This document shows, piece by piece, positions 11,628 through 23,323 of a DNA stretch of 64,000 bases. Position numbers and translations under genes: made by a program. The notes under the pieces are model-generated. The model was not told the DNA's origin and did no database searches. It saw only the letters and a list, made by a program, of their open reading frames with translations. Origin of the DNA: Cocos nucifera (Eukaryota; Streptophyta; Magnoliopsida; Arecales; Arecaceae); contig QRFJ01000775.1 of NCBI GenBank assembly GCA_006176705.1, positions 679,136-743,135 on the forward strand, read 5' to 3'. The stretch's first letter is position 1; every line of letters starts with the position of its first letter.

Positions 11628-11647
11628 CTTTAGTGCAAGTGAAAGAT

Positions 11648-14068
11648 TGAAAGTATTGTGCCCTACAAGCCAATCATATTTATTATATGATAAGAACTTT
11701 TCTATAATTACTCCTAACTCATGTATGATATTTATCAGTAATAAAGAGGCATTTTTATGTTTTATCATTTGCGGTGTCTTAATTAATTTTAAGATTATGA
11801 TGAACCCCATAGATTAGGACAATAATTTTATGGGCATGTAGGGTTCATGTCAATGAGACTTAAAATCCTAAAATCCTAATCTAAAATAATCATATTTGAT
11901 GGATCATTGAGTCGGGGATTAATGATTCCAGAAAGACTAGCACTCTTATGTATGCTCAAAGGAGAGGATGGTTGATCTTACAACCATTTGTGTAGGGACA
12001 TTAATATAAAGATATGGGTGCTAATTAGGATAGGAGTATACTAATTTGATTTGCCGAGAGAATATCTCATAGAAGTCTTTCTTTTGTCAAAAGATGATTC
12101 TCTAAGTGGGAGTTATGCAAGTGATCTTTAGACCTGAGATTACTATAGAAGCTTATGCATATGAATTTATATTTTGGTTCATACTTAAATCTTGATTAGT
12201 TATGAATGGGGTGTTCTGGATATGATTGATTGTGTATGGAGGTTGTGAGTAGATCAACAAGAAATCGATCATTCCAAGTAAGAGAAGATGACATCACATG
12301 TATTCTTATTTCTACATAAATTGAAAAGTTTTTGGCCAAAATAGTTTGAAGAATAGATAGGGTTTCTAATACTTCATTTGAGTTATCATTGATTGACGAA
12401 GAATCACTAGGAATATGTGTTTGAGTTTAACATAATTCCATACTTATGAATATATTCAAGATGCAGGAAGATCGAAGGATTAAATTGCATGATAACTTAT
12501 CGTTAAAGGATATTTTAGTAATTTCTATTAAATTCTATATTTTCTAGATAGGCATGATATATTGCTAGATGTCAATCATGTTTTGTGGATTTTCATGAAT
12601 TAAAATGATTAATTCATGAGTCAATTAGAAAGAGTTCTAATTTGACAACTTGGGTTGACATGGGTTTGACCTAAATCAAATAGATGGAGTCTAATCTAAT
12701 CAGGTCAACATATACTCGAACCTACTGCTGGCTAGATGTAGAATCCATAGGGTCACACACATAAAAAAATTAACCAAGAATACATTTTGGTTGGTTGGTT
12801 GGACTAAAGGAACCAACTACGGTTGCCAGGAAACATACTGGCACATGTGGCATAAATCTTAACTCCTTAATCAAAGAGATTTGATTAAAATCTTATTGAA
12901 TTGGCTAACCCAATTGAGTTATTAATTAAATTGGGTTAGGTTATGACTTGGACTATATTTATCTAGATTTTATTGGACTTATATCAGCCATTTGGGGTGC
13001 CTAATATAGAGTCCAAGTTGATTGGAACTCTATCAAGTCCTACGCCATTTGGATTAGGCTAAAATTGTTTCATTCAGTTAAGGGGTCTTAAGAAGTCCTT
13101 TTAATCTAAAATTAATGGCTATCTAAAGCACTCTCAGCCCTCTATCAGTGTGGTACAAAGTTTAAAGTGTGCCATGGCTGGATGGGGCATGAGATGCCCT
13201 CTTATTTCTTAGCATGCATGGGATGAAGGAGCACAAAGAGTCGCAACATCATGCTATTATTTCTTTCTATTGGAATATATTCACACCTTGAAATTTATTC
13301 CATAAGAAACCTGGTCTAGATGGCTTTCTAGGTGGCAAAATCAGATTTAATTTGATTTGTGGAAGGGCATTGAAAATACCTTTCTATTGCTAGTAGATGT
13401 AAGGAAGGCTGAAATAACGTATCTGAAAATTAAGAGTCCTTCTCATATAAGTCTCTTAATTTTCTTAAATGGTGATTTGAGGAACATGAGAATAGGCATA
13501 TCTAGACCCTCTTGTGCCCCTCCTACAACTATAGATAGGGGGAGGTAGATTGGTTTAAGGCATTCCAACTCTATCCGATCAATTCCCTTCCTTCTCTTAT
13601 CAAGACAAGGTCTTTTAAATAAAGACAAGGAGTCTTCTTTAGAACAAAAGTTTAGAAAGAAAATTAGGAGAAAATTAGAGAAAGAAAAAGAGGGTTTAGG
13701 AGTCCAAATAAAAGGTCAAGAAAAGAGAGACCAAGTCCAAGTCAAGAGGTGGTCGAGTCCAGGTCAAATAGTGTGTTTGACCAAACTGAGTTCTAATGTG
13801 TAGAACTCATCGACAGGTTTATTGAAGGAGTCTTGTTCTTAGAGCAATTTTTATGTGGATCACCTATGGAGGGCATACATTTATGTGTTTGTGGAAATTG
13901 GAAGTTAGCATAAGTGGTATTTATCTAAACTATATCATAACTATTTTATTAATTGTTCATTAGTTATAATTAGCCAAGGGATCTTGGGTCTAGGGTTTCG
14001 GATGTCATGGGTTTCATGATTATAAAATTTTGAAATTCACTATTCTATTGCACTGCCAGAACCCAACA
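11648..14068 (+). repeat. 3' LTR of the Angela-like copia (2.42 kb)
   Basis: Begins TGAAAGTATTGTGCCCTACA straight after a PPT-like AGTGCAAGTGAAAGATT and ends CCAGAACCCAACA. The order RNase H - PPT - LTR fits the family. The 5' LTR is not in the window, so the ends rest on family resemblance and TG...CA. It contains no coding sequence; short open frames at 11463-11817 and 13357-13628 are chance. Confidence 0.78.
13530..13545 (+). promoter_or_regulatory. Decayed LTR TATA box
   Basis: TATAGATAGGGGGAGG, likely from TATAAATAGGGGGAGG by one A-to-G change; a run of pyrimidine/purine-rich leader follows. Confidence 0.45.
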
Positions 14069-14187
14069 AATCATATATGGATTATATCAATTTGTTCGGA
14101 TGTCACTTGGTTTATGGCTTTTCAAATTGGATTATGAAAAAGTATTTTGATTTAAGATGGATTTTGACTCTCAACCTGACTATATAT

Positions 14188-14551
14188 TGAATCCTACCGA
14201 TGGAGGTTAAATGTTGGTATTTCGATATCCTACCAACGAAGATTGTGTGCTTGTATTTCGATACCCTTCGAGTGATGGTTGTGCACTAGAGCTTTGATAT
14301 CTTGCCAGTGGGGGTTATGTGCTAGTGCTTTGAAACCCTGCTAATGGAGGTTAAGTGCTAGATATCCTGTTAGTGGAAGTTGTGCACTAGTATTTAGATA
14401 CCCTACCAATAGGGATTGTGTGTTGGTGCTTTGATATCCTACTAGTTGGGGTTGTGTACTGATATTTCGATACCCTACCAGTGGAGTTGTACGCTAGTAC
14501 TTTGATACCCTGCCATTGGAGATTATATAGTAGTACTTTGATTTGCTATCG
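14188..14551 (+). repeat. 36-bp minisatellite, about 10 copies
   Basis: Imperfect tandem units such as TTTCGATACCCTACCAGTGG plus GGTTGTGTGCTAGTA-type halves, with a period of about 36 bp. Units differ at several positions and a few have lost bases, so the array is old. Confidence 0.85.
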
Positions 14552-15248
14552 AGATGAATGTGATGTTTTAAAAATAATAATTTATGAATAAAAATAAATT
14601 TAAAAATAAATTTTGAAAAGTCTAAATTCACATGGATCTTATTTTATTAGTGTTGTATATTTTAAATTAATGTACTTTGCATATTTATTTTTAGTATATT
14701 ATTATTGTTGAATTTATTTAGCTAGAGTGAACGTTGCTTACTGGATTATGTAGCTTATTATTTTATATTTTACTATTTTTATAGATTTAGAGAATTAGTT
14801 TGACTTGGAGATTCTACATGAGAGAATGAATTAGAAGTAGAATTTAATATCTTTATTTTAGATTAGAAATTATTGAAGTTGATGAAAAACTATGAAATTT
14901 TATTTTATAAGATTTTTGATTTAATTATTTGAATAAAAGTTGAACATTAATTATTTAAATTTTATTCCACTATTGCTTTATGATATCATGATGAGTTGCC
15001 TTGCATGCTTTTGAGGAGAGATTTTCATTAGCATGTGATGGTTGCTATGACTCTTGGCTCACAATCTTGGGTCGAGGGTATGATAGTCATTCTACTTTAG
15101 CCTTATTTTAGGATGTAAGGCTCAGAGGAGAGTGGAGTGGAAGGGCTGACCTGGGCAGCCTTGGCCCTCACCTATGCTCGATCATGGGAAGAGGAGCAGG
15201 AGCTAGTGGCGAAACAAGTGAAGGGATAAAACCACCTCTCCTCTGGGA

Positions 15249-15253
15249 CCGTG
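15249..15253 (+). repeat. TSD of the chromovirus, left copy (CCGTG)
   Basis: Pairs with CCATG at 51616-51620 with one G/A difference, 36 kb away. Confidence 0.8.
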
Positions 15254-16049
15254 TGTAGCACCCCAGATCATGAATGTGGTAAACTAAAGCATTTGCATTT
15301 TGCATTCCTGTATGTCTAAATCACACATCATTTTATTCACGACGCATTTGAGGATTTGAAACTTAATTAATAAGTGTTAGTGAAGTATAAAGTTGTTTGA
15401 AGTTGAGGAAGAAAGTAATTAGAAAAATGAGACGATAATAGGAATATTGAAGTTGAATTTTTTGGTGATCTTTAATATTTATTTTGAGAGATAATTAGAG
15501 GTATTTTGAGTGGTTATTAAGCAAGGAATGAGCAAATTATTTTCAAGATAATTTAGATGCATAAATCTAATTTTATTTTAGAGGCAAGGTGATGATGAGC
15601 TGGCTTTATATCCAGGCAAGTTGACTCGGCTACAGCAGGATAGCAAAACTTAAAAAGAAATTTTTATGTGGACTAATTCAACAGCTTCAAAGCATAAAGA
15701 AATAGGTTGGAATTTTTGATTGCAACACCTTATCAAGTGCATTAATTACATGCTTTTCCTAGGGTTGACATGTGGCAAGTAGCTCACTATTTAATTTTCA
15801 TTATAAGCTTCAGCCATATACCCATTTTTGCTACCGTTTGGACTTCCAAATTAAACTAGAATTGGTGGTAAAGGAGAGGAGTAGTAGAAGACTTTGTTCT
15901 CAACTAAAAACTCAAAATAATTTTAACAAGAAAAAAGTGATTTTGGGTTGGAAGTAGAGGATTGCTGAAATTCTGCTAAGCTTGGAAAAGGAAGAAGTTT
16001 ATTATGATTTCCACATGATTTTGATTATTTAAGGTAAGAATTTTTATTT

Positions 16050-16054
16050 TTAAG
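16050..16054 (+). repeat. TSD TTAAG of the gag-only copia, left copy
   Basis: Identical to 19316-19320. The uninterrupted 3' LTR has the single target TTAAG at 29123-29127. Confidence 0.92.
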
Positions 16055-16930
16055 TGTTAGGATTTGACGTCTCGAATTCGACCAATAATAGAGTAGAATT
16101 AGTATCAGCACAACAGTCGGACTAGCTCGGATATGGGATCAAATCGGCTTGGGCTGAGATCGAGCCAACCTTCTCAAGCAGATAAAAAGTATGTATTTGG
16201 GTGAGACACGGTCGAGATAGCTCAACCTTTGATAGAGCTGGCTCGATGGAGGCAAATGAAATAGGATGAAGTTTTCTGTTTAGATTCGGATTGTGATTAA
16301 TCAAAGGGGTCTATGGGAGTTGGGCATGGACCATAAGATCTAGCGGCTATAAGGGTTGTGGTCATGATTTGAAGGTTCGAAAGCATTCCAAGACTCCATC
16401 AAGATTCTGTTTGACTCATATTAGAAGAAAAGTTCTGTTAGGACTTCTATGAACTGCTGAGAAAAGGATTCTCATTCTATTTAAAGAACTAAGGTGCTGT
16501 GGAGCAAGGTGTGGCACGTGTGGCATGAGAGGCACGTAGAGAGGATCAGACAGCCATCAAAAGAAGTTTGGCAGTGCACCAAGTACGTGTAGCCCACGAG
16601 AGAGAAGTAACAGGTGCATAGCATCCAGCACTGAGACCGTGAGGGTAGAGCATCTTGTAGCTTTTGAAGATCTTCTTGGGATTCTAAGAAAGCTTTTGTG
16701 AGGATAGCTTCTAGTTGAGAGAGATTTATATATAGTGAGTTAAGAGTGAGCGTTCTCCTCTTGTACTTATTTTTCTCTTTCATAATGAAGCTTTACATAC
16801 CTCGTGGAGGCGAGCCTTTAAGCTGATCTACGTACTTGATTATTTTTATTTTATTTTTATTCTTATTTTTTGTTAAAATAATCTGGTACTAGATCCTCAA
16901 GTGGTATCAGAGGAGTTGATATCACCAATA
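16055..16930 (+). repeat. 5' LTR of the gag-only copia
   Basis: Starts TGTTAGGATTTGACG and ends TTGATATCACCAATA. Contains TATTTAAAG at 16478 and repeated GCTCGG/GAGCC words at 16110-16250. Confidence 0.9.
16478..16486 (+). promoter_or_regulatory. LTR TATA-like box
   Basis: TATTTAAAG, conserved at 18860-18868 in the 3' LTR. Confidence 0.55.
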
Positions 16931-16945
16931 ATTGATATCAGAGCC
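16931..16945 (+). other. PBS of the gag-only copia, initiator-Met type
   Basis: ATTGATATCAGAGCC follows the LTR, close to TGGTATCAGAGCC. A second PBS-like TGGTATCAGAGG sits inside the LTR end at about 16902. Confidence 0.65.
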
Positions 16946-17020
16946 AAATTGGTACCAAAGCACAGATTGTAGTAGTAGTGTTAAAAATTGAAGGATATAA
17001 AAAAAACAAGCACAATCAAG

Positions 17021-17930
17021 ATGAAGATCAATAGGTTTAATGGAAAGAAAACTCTCCTTGTGGCAAGGGCAAAGGATATCCTCATTCAACAGGATTTGAT
17101 CGACGCTCTCTTATATGAGAAAATGCCAACTACTATGGAGGTGAAGGATTGGAAGCGGATTCAGATGTAGGTAGTGAGCATGATCTGCTTGTATCTAGCA
17201 AACGATGTCATGATCCATGTACTTGGCAAGATTTTTCCAATGGTGCTATGGTCAAAGCTCGAGGAGCGGTACATGGCAAAATCGCTTACTAACATGCTAT
17301 TCCTTTGAAGACAGTTCTATCAACTGCGAATGGATGAAGGCCAAAGTATGTAGGAGCATCAATCCAACTTTTAGAAGATCCTTACTGACCTTCTCAGCAT
17401 TGGTGAAAAAGTTGAGAAAAAGATCGGGATGTTGGTCTTGCTAGCATCGCTTTTTCCTTCTTATGAGTAGACAAGAGCACCATCAAGATGGACGAAATCA
17501 TTACAACGATTCTCCAAAATAAGATTCTCAAAAGGGAGAACCTAGCTTCGAGCTCAGTTGGCGGCAGCTTAGCTTTGGCAATTTCTAGAGAAGCAAAAGG
17601 TAGTAAACAAAGCGGCAAAAGATTGCAAGGAGAGTGATCTAGATCTAAGATGAGATACCATAGCAAGTCAGATGCTATCGGTGTGACGAGTTGGAGCATC
17701 GAGTCAAGGATTGTCTATAACTCAAAATTAGATGAGGGCTACTATGGCGATGGCCAGTAGCAATATAGAAGATAGTGATGATGTTCTTCTGGTTATTGAT
17801 GAGGTATCTACTTCTTCCTCTCAGTGGATTATGGATTTTGCTTATTCACATCATATATGTTGCAGAGAGAAGATGTTTGATTCTCTAGAGACAGTGAGGG
17901 AAGCGGGGTGGTCAATATGAAGCTCCATGA
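17021..17930 (+). pseudogene. copia Gag (UBN2 type) with protease start, degenerate
   Basis: The start MKINRFNGKKTLL matches the copia Gag opening (K.NRFNGKNF). DILIQQDLIDALLYEKMPTT follows, then, after a frameshift near 17220, LWSKLEERYMAKSLTNMLFL, FYQLRMDEGQSMQEH and the ILTDLLSIGEKVE region, all UBN2 features. A basic linker leads to WIMDFAYSHHICCREKMF (about 17830), the protease site where the family has DSG/DSA; Ser is Phe here. At least three frameshifts and several stops. Gag would package the element's own RNA; an integrase and RT would have to come from another copia element. Confidence 0.85.
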
Positions 17931-18413
17931 TGGAATAGTGAAGTAGTTAGATGAGGTCTGATACATATCCAGCTTTAAAAAGTATCTAATCTTATTAAGC
18001 AGACTAGATTCGATCGGCTTCAAATAGAAAGCTGATGGAGTAATCCTGAAGGTCATACGCAACAGCAAGATGGTGTTAAGAGGAAGAAAGTACGGAGGAT
18101 ATTACCTCATGATAGGAAGTTCGGTGCGAGATGGAGCTCCAGGTGAAGATGGATCAGGCATGATATGAGAGACTTGGGAGGACGATATGCGATGTCGCAA
18201 GATAAAGTTTCTATTATCATAGAAGGTTATCTCGAGCAGATCTCAGATAAGAGGATTGTAGCTATTGATAGAGGTGGGATCGAGTGGCCTGGCTTGACTC
18301 CCACATTTGCCCATCCATGATTAGCTAGTGATTGCCCCAGGGTATGAGGGCGAGAGGATCCAAAAACTCTCAAAGTCAGGTGGAGGTGGTCGAATGTCGA
18401 TCGAGATGAAGAT
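17931..18413 (+). other. 3' interior of the gag-only copia, no gene seen
   Basis: Decayed protease/GAG-pre-integrase-like sequence may extend to about 18130 (an ALKSI and ADSI stretch), then no similarity is recognisable up to the 3' LTR. Confidence 0.5.
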
Positions 18414-19315
18414 TGTTAGGATTTAACACCTCGAATTCGATCCACAGTAGAGGAGAATCAGTATCAGCATAGCAGCTAGGCTGGCTCGAATATGGAGTCG
18501 AGCCGACTTGGGCTGAGATCGAGTCGGCTCGAACCATAGTCGAGCCGACTCTCTTAGGTAGACAAAAAGCAGATGTTCGGATGAGACACAGTCAAGCCAG
18601 CTTGACCTCTGATAGAGCTGGCTTGATAGAGGTGAACAGAATAAAATGGAGTTTTCTATTTGGATTCAAATTATGATTAATCAAAGGAGTCTACAGGAGT
18701 TGGGTGTGGACCATAGGATCCAATGGCTACTAAGTGCTGCAGTCATGATCTAAAGGTTGAAAAATATTTCAAGATTTCATCATAATCCTGTTTGACTCAT
18801 ATTAGGAGAAAAAGCCCTATTAGGACTCCTATGAACTACTGAGAAGAGAATTCTTATTCTATTTAAAGGACTGAGGTGTCGTGGAGCAAGGTATGGTGCA
18901 TGTGGTGTGAGAGGCATGTAAAGAGGATCAGGCAGCCGCCAAGAGTAGTTTGATAGAGCGTCGAGTACATGTAGCCCACGAGAGAGAAGTAACAGGTGCA
19001 TAGCATCCGACGCTGAGACCATAAGGGCAGAGCATCTTGTAGCTTTTGAGGATCTTCTTGGGATTCTGAGAGAGCTTTTGTGAGGGTAGCTTCTAGTTGA
19101 GAGAGATTTATGTATAGTGAATTGAGAGTGGATGTTCTTCTCTTATACTTATTTTTTTCTTTTATAGTGGAGCTTTGCATGTCCCAAAGAAGCGAGCTTT
19201 TAGGCTAATCCATGTACTTGATTGTTTTTATTTTATTTTTCTTCTTTCTTTCTGCCACAATAATCTAGTACTAGATCCTCAATACGTGGTATCAAAGAAG
19301 TTGATATCACCAACA
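18414..19315 (+). repeat. 3' LTR of the gag-only copia
   Basis: Starts TGTTAGGATTTAACACC and ends TTGATATCACCAACA; collinear with 16055-16930 with many C/T and G/A differences. Confidence 0.9.
18860..18868 (+). promoter_or_regulatory. LTR TATA-like box (3' LTR copy)
   Basis: TATTTAAAG, the same position as 16478 in the partner LTR. Confidence 0.5.
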
Positions 19316-19320
19316 TTAAG
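19316..19320 (+). repeat. TSD TTAAG of the gag-only copia, right copy
   Basis: Pairs with 16050-16054. Confidence 0.92.
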
Positions 19321-20109
19321 TCAGATCTAAACTAAACCTTGAATAGTTCCATCAGATGAAATGTTTTGGTGAATCAAATTAGGGGTTTAAGTTTGAATCA
19401 AAGCTTGAGTTGCTGCTGTCATTTTTGAAAATAACAATAATCTGAAATCTTTTTGGTAAATAAGTTAGGAATGATATTGGCTGAATTTAAGATAAATTAT
19501 AGAGATGAGATATAATAAAATTACTGGAATTCTGAATTTAGGTAGAGATTTAATCAATTTTAAAGTCGCGTAAAATAGAATTAATAAGAGTAGGGGATGG
19601 AAAAGTTCAAGAATAGGCATAACAAGCTCAGCATGCATTTTCATGTTCATGTATCATATAAGCATAGCATTAATCTATGTGTATGAAATCTATAGGAGGA
19701 GAGGACTCAAGGACTGTTTTGGGAGAGTCAAGCACCAAGGAGGTGCAATAGCTAGTAATGGTGAGTGATTTTCCATCTAACCATGATATTTTCATTATAT
19801 TTTGTTATAAGAAGCTCTACTTTGAAAGACAAGTTAGTTTCTTGGTATCCTACAGCTTATGTATATGTGTGCAAACAAGAAAAATAGAAAATGCTTTTCA
19901 TTGGTAGGTCATTCAAAAAACAAATAAAAATATGTATGTATATGCAAAGCTAGTTTGGATAGCTTAGCATTTGTGTTAGTTGAAAAATGTTTTTAATTAG
20001 TTTATCAATATTTTGTAAATTATTTGAGATTATTTTGAAAGGGCCAGTCATAGGAGTGATCAACCTATGGGGTGTGCTACTATACCAATCTATGAAATAG
20101 TAGAAATCA

Positions 20110-20335
20110 GCTGGCACCTTCTTGTGAAACAGTATATCCGTAGGGGCACAATTATATCAGATACTTTGTTTTAACTATCTATAGTAAGGGTGCACTGTGG
20201 TGTAGTCGATGGTATTTTAGCCTGCACCTCCTTGCAAAATAGTATGCCCGTGAGGGCCTAGCAGTATCAGATGCTTCGCTCGACTACTATGGTAACGGTG
20301 TACTATGGGACTATCGACGATAGCCAATAGCTTTT
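20110..20335 (+). repeat. Two ~115-bp repeats inside the chromovirus LTR
   Basis: Units built on GCACCTTCTTGTGAAACAGT / GCACCTCCTTGCAAAATAGT, then CCCGTGAGGG, ATCAGATGCT and GTGTACTATGG words. The partner LTR has the same pair at about 29924-30155, so the duplication predates this insertion. Confidence 0.75.
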
Positions 20336-20963
20336 ATTTTAAATAATCTTTTACATATTTTTATTCTTGTTAACAATTTAAATATTTTGGGGGTATATCA
20401 ATAGAGTATGATAATCTATTATTTTGAACATCATAGTTAAACTTTCCTATTTTTCCATTGCTACATGGATTATTCATTCGCTGGGACTTAGGTCTTATTA
20501 TATGTTTCTTTTCTTTTTTCTTGACAAGTTAAAGTAGTTTAGCTCAGTATAGAAGTTGCATCACCAGCACCCATACTAGTAGAGGTTGGTTACATTAACT
20601 TGAGTGAGGATTTCTTTGTTTTGGGTCATGTTAACTTTTGGGAGGAGCATTTTGGGTATGTGAGCTAGTTGGGAGAGCATCTTGGGTCAGGTTATGCATT
20701 TTGGCTTTGTTTAAATAGCACATATTGATCTAATATATTCTAAAACTATATGTACAAAGTTATGTAATGATAAGTAAAAGCTTTAAATTGTTTTCTAAAT
20801 CATGTGAGTTAACCCGTGTATTATATTTATTTTGATTTATGATAGGATATGATAGTGAAGCAGGATCTACTAGTGGTTTATGAACCATGGCATAAGGTAC
20901 TAGTGAAACCCTGCTCAATTGTTATACCCTGGCTTGATTTAGAGAGTAGGGTGTGATGTTTAT

Positions 20964-20980
20964 TGGCATCAGAGCAAAGG
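20964..20980 (+). other. Chromovirus PBS, initiator-Met tRNA
   Basis: TGGCATCAGAGCAAAGG lies five bases after the LTR and differs from TGGTATCAGAGC by one transition. Confidence 0.85.
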
Positions 20981-21506
20981 TAGTAGGCTACATGGGCATA
21001 GGTATAGTATAATTGAGTGTAAATAGTGTTGCTTAGTAAATTAAGTTAAAAAGGGGGCATGTGGTTTTGGAGCTGACTCAATTTTTGTTTGAAATTGACT
21101 TATTTCCTCTTCAAGTTGACTTGAAAATTTTTTGAGCCAACCCAAGTCACAGGCTATAGAAATTAGTTTTTTGTTTCTTTGAGAGAGCTGACCTGATAGT
21201 ATGCCAAATTTTTGTGCCAACTTCCAAAGTGTGTTGGAGCCGATTTCATTTTATCTCAAACTGATTTCAATCTTTTCAGATGATCTTTTTATGTGAAATT
21301 TGTTTTTGATTCATGTCCAATTTTCTCATAGAGTTCCTAATTGGTTCCAATTTTATTATAATGGTGATTCCTACTTACAAAAGCACTCTTAAGAATAATT
21401 TGAAGAAATATAGTATACTATACTTTTGTGTGTTCCAATATCTAGTTGTCATCAAATTATTTTGGGGTTAGTGAATTTGATTGTTTTAATTATATTTTGT
21501 AGGAGG
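20981..21506 (+). other. Chromovirus 5' leader
   Basis: About 530 bp without coding sequence between PBS and gag. Confidence 0.6.
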
Positions 21507-22874
21507 ATGGTTCAAACAAGGTTAGGACTTAGTGGAGAACCATCGGGGGGAGATAGAGGCTGAGGATGAGCCCTAGGTAGGGATAGAGGCCAAGGTTGGG
21601 GTAGACCAAGAGGAGTTAATAAGGATGGCCAACCTCATAGGGCATTATCTAGTACTTCATCTTCTGCCCCGAGGATGGAGGTGGTGGATTCATAGTTGCA
21701 TGATTATATGCATGACTCTCCATCCATTACACCAATATTAGTATCCCTAGCACAAACACAGATACCTATTTCTGGGTTACAAGAATTGATAGGCACAATC
21801 ACTCAGGCCATCGCTGCTGCTATAATTTCTGCTCCTAATTTAGAATATCAAAAAACATACAAAGAAGTAAATTATAAAAGGGCTAGAAAATTAGGGGCTA
21901 CAGAATTCTCGGGTACTATAGATCCAATACAGGTAGAGAACTGGTTTCAAAAAATAGAGAGGATATTTGTATTGATGAAGAGTACTAATGAGTAGAAGTT
22001 GAGTATTGCCACTTTTTTGTTGGAAGGCCGAGCTTGACACTGTTGGACATCATATGTCGATAGGCAGTTATAGAGTGTTGTCATTTCTTGGGATGATTTT
22101 AGAAGAAAAGTTTACAAGCAATATTACTCAGTTGCATATTAGGATCAGAAGAGAAAAAACTTCCTTAATCTGACACAAGAAAAGATGACGGTAGTTGATT
22201 ATGAAGCCAAGTTTACTGAATTATCTCATTTTGCTCTAGCATTTGTAGCAGATGAAAAAGAAAAATGCCAAATGTTTTAGGATGGCCTGCGCCTTGAGAT
22301 CAAAGCAAAAACAAAGATACATAACTATGGCAGTTTTATGGAATTAGTTGGAGGAGCTATCAAGGCAAAGGAAATTGAGGAGTAGTTCTATAGCCGCAAA
22401 TAGGTAAGTGGTAAGAGAATTGCATAGATTCTCTCCATGGGTGCATGGGAAAGTCAGCCATTCAAGAAGATTAATGCTTTTGGGCAGCTTGGTCAAAGTC
22501 TTAGGGCAGTAGTGGAGTCAAGTGTGAAATCTTTTGCTTTCACCAGCCCAGAGTAGAAAAGGACTGAACAAAGGTTTATGTCACATTCAGTAGGAAGTAG
22601 GGTAACAAGAGGAAGAGAGAATTAGGGCAGCTCTAATAGGGGTGCCAATCCAATTGCTACTTTCCTAAGGTAAATGCCTCAGTGTGTTAGTTGTGGAAAA
22701 TTTCATCCTAGAGAGTGTAGAAATGATTTAGGGGATGTTTCAATTATGGACAGATTGGTCACCAAAAAAAGGATTGCCCTACCAACACTCAAGCCAGAGG
22801 TCTTCCTCCAAGGCCAAACATTCCACGAGGATTTCAAGTTAAGAATAGTGCACAAGCAAATCAAATGGGACTAG
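21507..22874 (+). pseudogene. Chromovirus Gag
   Basis: Starts MVQTRLGLSGEPSGG and stays in one frame for about 456 codons, broken only by stops. Features: a basic RG-rich N terminus, then ARKLGATEFSGTIDPIQVEN (about 21880-21940) and WFQKIERIF, the usual chromovirus capsid entry. EYEAKF/FTELSHFA-type sequence (about 22200) belongs to the retrotransposon gag domain. The zinc knuckle reads CVSCGKFHPRECR at 22683-22721, spaced like CxxCGxxHxxxCR. Nearly all stops stand where a Gln is expected (EQKL, FQDGL, EEQFY, KQV), i.e. TAG for CAG. It is inactive but only lightly rearranged. Confidence 0.88.
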
Positions 22875-22959
22875 TACAAGTAGACAGAACATTATGCCAG
22901 GCAAGCTAAGAGCTAAAGCAAGGGTGTTTGCTATGACTAGACAAGAGACATAGGCTATC

Positions 22960-23320
22960 CTTAATGTGGTGATAGTACATTGTCCATATTTGATCATGAT
23001 GCATGTATATTGATTGACCCTGGATCTACACATTTATATCTGTCACCTATATTTTCATGCATGCTAATAAAAGATTGAGTTGGTTAGATTGTAGTTTGGT
23101 GGTATCTATGCCAGTGGAAAAGCCATTTGTGGCAGATCAGGTGTATAGTGTTTGCTTAGTTTGAGTAGATGAGTATGAATTAATAGCAGATCTAATTTCT
23201 TTAGACATGCATGTGTTTGATGCTATTTTGGGTATGGATTGGTTATCGGCGCATTGAGCAAAGGTAGATTATTTTAGAAATGAAGTAATTTTTTAGATCC
23301 TAGAAGGCAAAAAACTATGT
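22960..23320 (+). pseudogene. Chromovirus aspartic protease
   Basis: Read in shifting frames: CILIDPGSTHLYLSP (about 23008) is the active-site region, where the family has DSGSTHSFIS and DPG stands here. The downstream FDAILGMDWLSAH landmark is recognisable near 23216-23255, just ahead of the RT linker. PR cleaves the Gag-Pol precursor. The frameshifts and stops at about 23160-23300 disable it. Confidence 0.72.
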
Positions 23321-23323
23321 TTT

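Larger units (their letters stand above)
2204..14068 (+). mobile_element. Ty1/copia retrotransposon, Angela-like, 5' truncated by the window/CACTA
   Basis: Domains in order are GAG-pre-integrase, integrase (interrupted at 3046-9533 by another element), reverse transcriptase, RNase H and a 3' LTR (11648-14068). Gag, protease and the 5' LTR are missing, lost beyond the CACTA element at the left. Removing the nested element and one copy of its TSD restores the integrase reading frame, so the copia element was there first. The lineage call (Angela/TAR-like) rests on residue patterns such as LYVDDILII and on the long LTR, and is tentative. Confidence 0.85.
14069..15253. repeat. Older LTR-like debris flanking the chromovirus insertion
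   Basis: No coding region. It holds the minisatellite (14188-14551), then AT-rich sequence with a GTTGCTTACTGGATTATGTAGC stretch (about 14732) that resembles the 3' part of Tekay-like LTRs, then a GC-richer block (15115-15253). It is cut at 15253 by the insertion of the chromovirus; the other side resumes at 51616. I infer an older LTR retrotransposon but cannot name it. Confidence 0.45.
16055..19315 (+). mobile_element. Non-autonomous Ty1/copia element carrying only gag (TR-GAG-like)
   Basis: LTRs 16055-16930 and 18414-19315 surround a 1.48-kb interior that codes for a UBN2-type copia Gag and the first residues of protease. There is no integrase, RT or RNase H. Perfect TSD TTAAG. The whole element is 3261 bp, and the empty site is preserved in the other chromovirus LTR. 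It resembles the described class of terminal-repeat retrotransposons with only a GAG domain. Confidence 0.92.
15254..20958 (+). repeat. 5' LTR of the chromovirus, interrupted
   Basis: Two parts, 15254-16049 and 19321-20958 (plus the TSD at 16050-16054), flank a nested gag-only copia. It starts TGTAGCACCCC and ends GGGTGTGATG (the partner ends GTGTGACA). The part after the insertion matches the 3' LTR from 29128 to 30218 and from 51055 on. It carries an internal ~115-bp duplication at about 20110-20335. Confidence 0.92.

Noticed and set aside
11463..11817. Open frames on both strands after the copia RNase H
   Set aside because: They straddle the RNase H end, PPT and LTR start; no conserved features.
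14188..14551. Regular repeats resembling a CRISPR array
   Set aside because: Tandem units without spacers, diverged, in plant LTR-like DNA.
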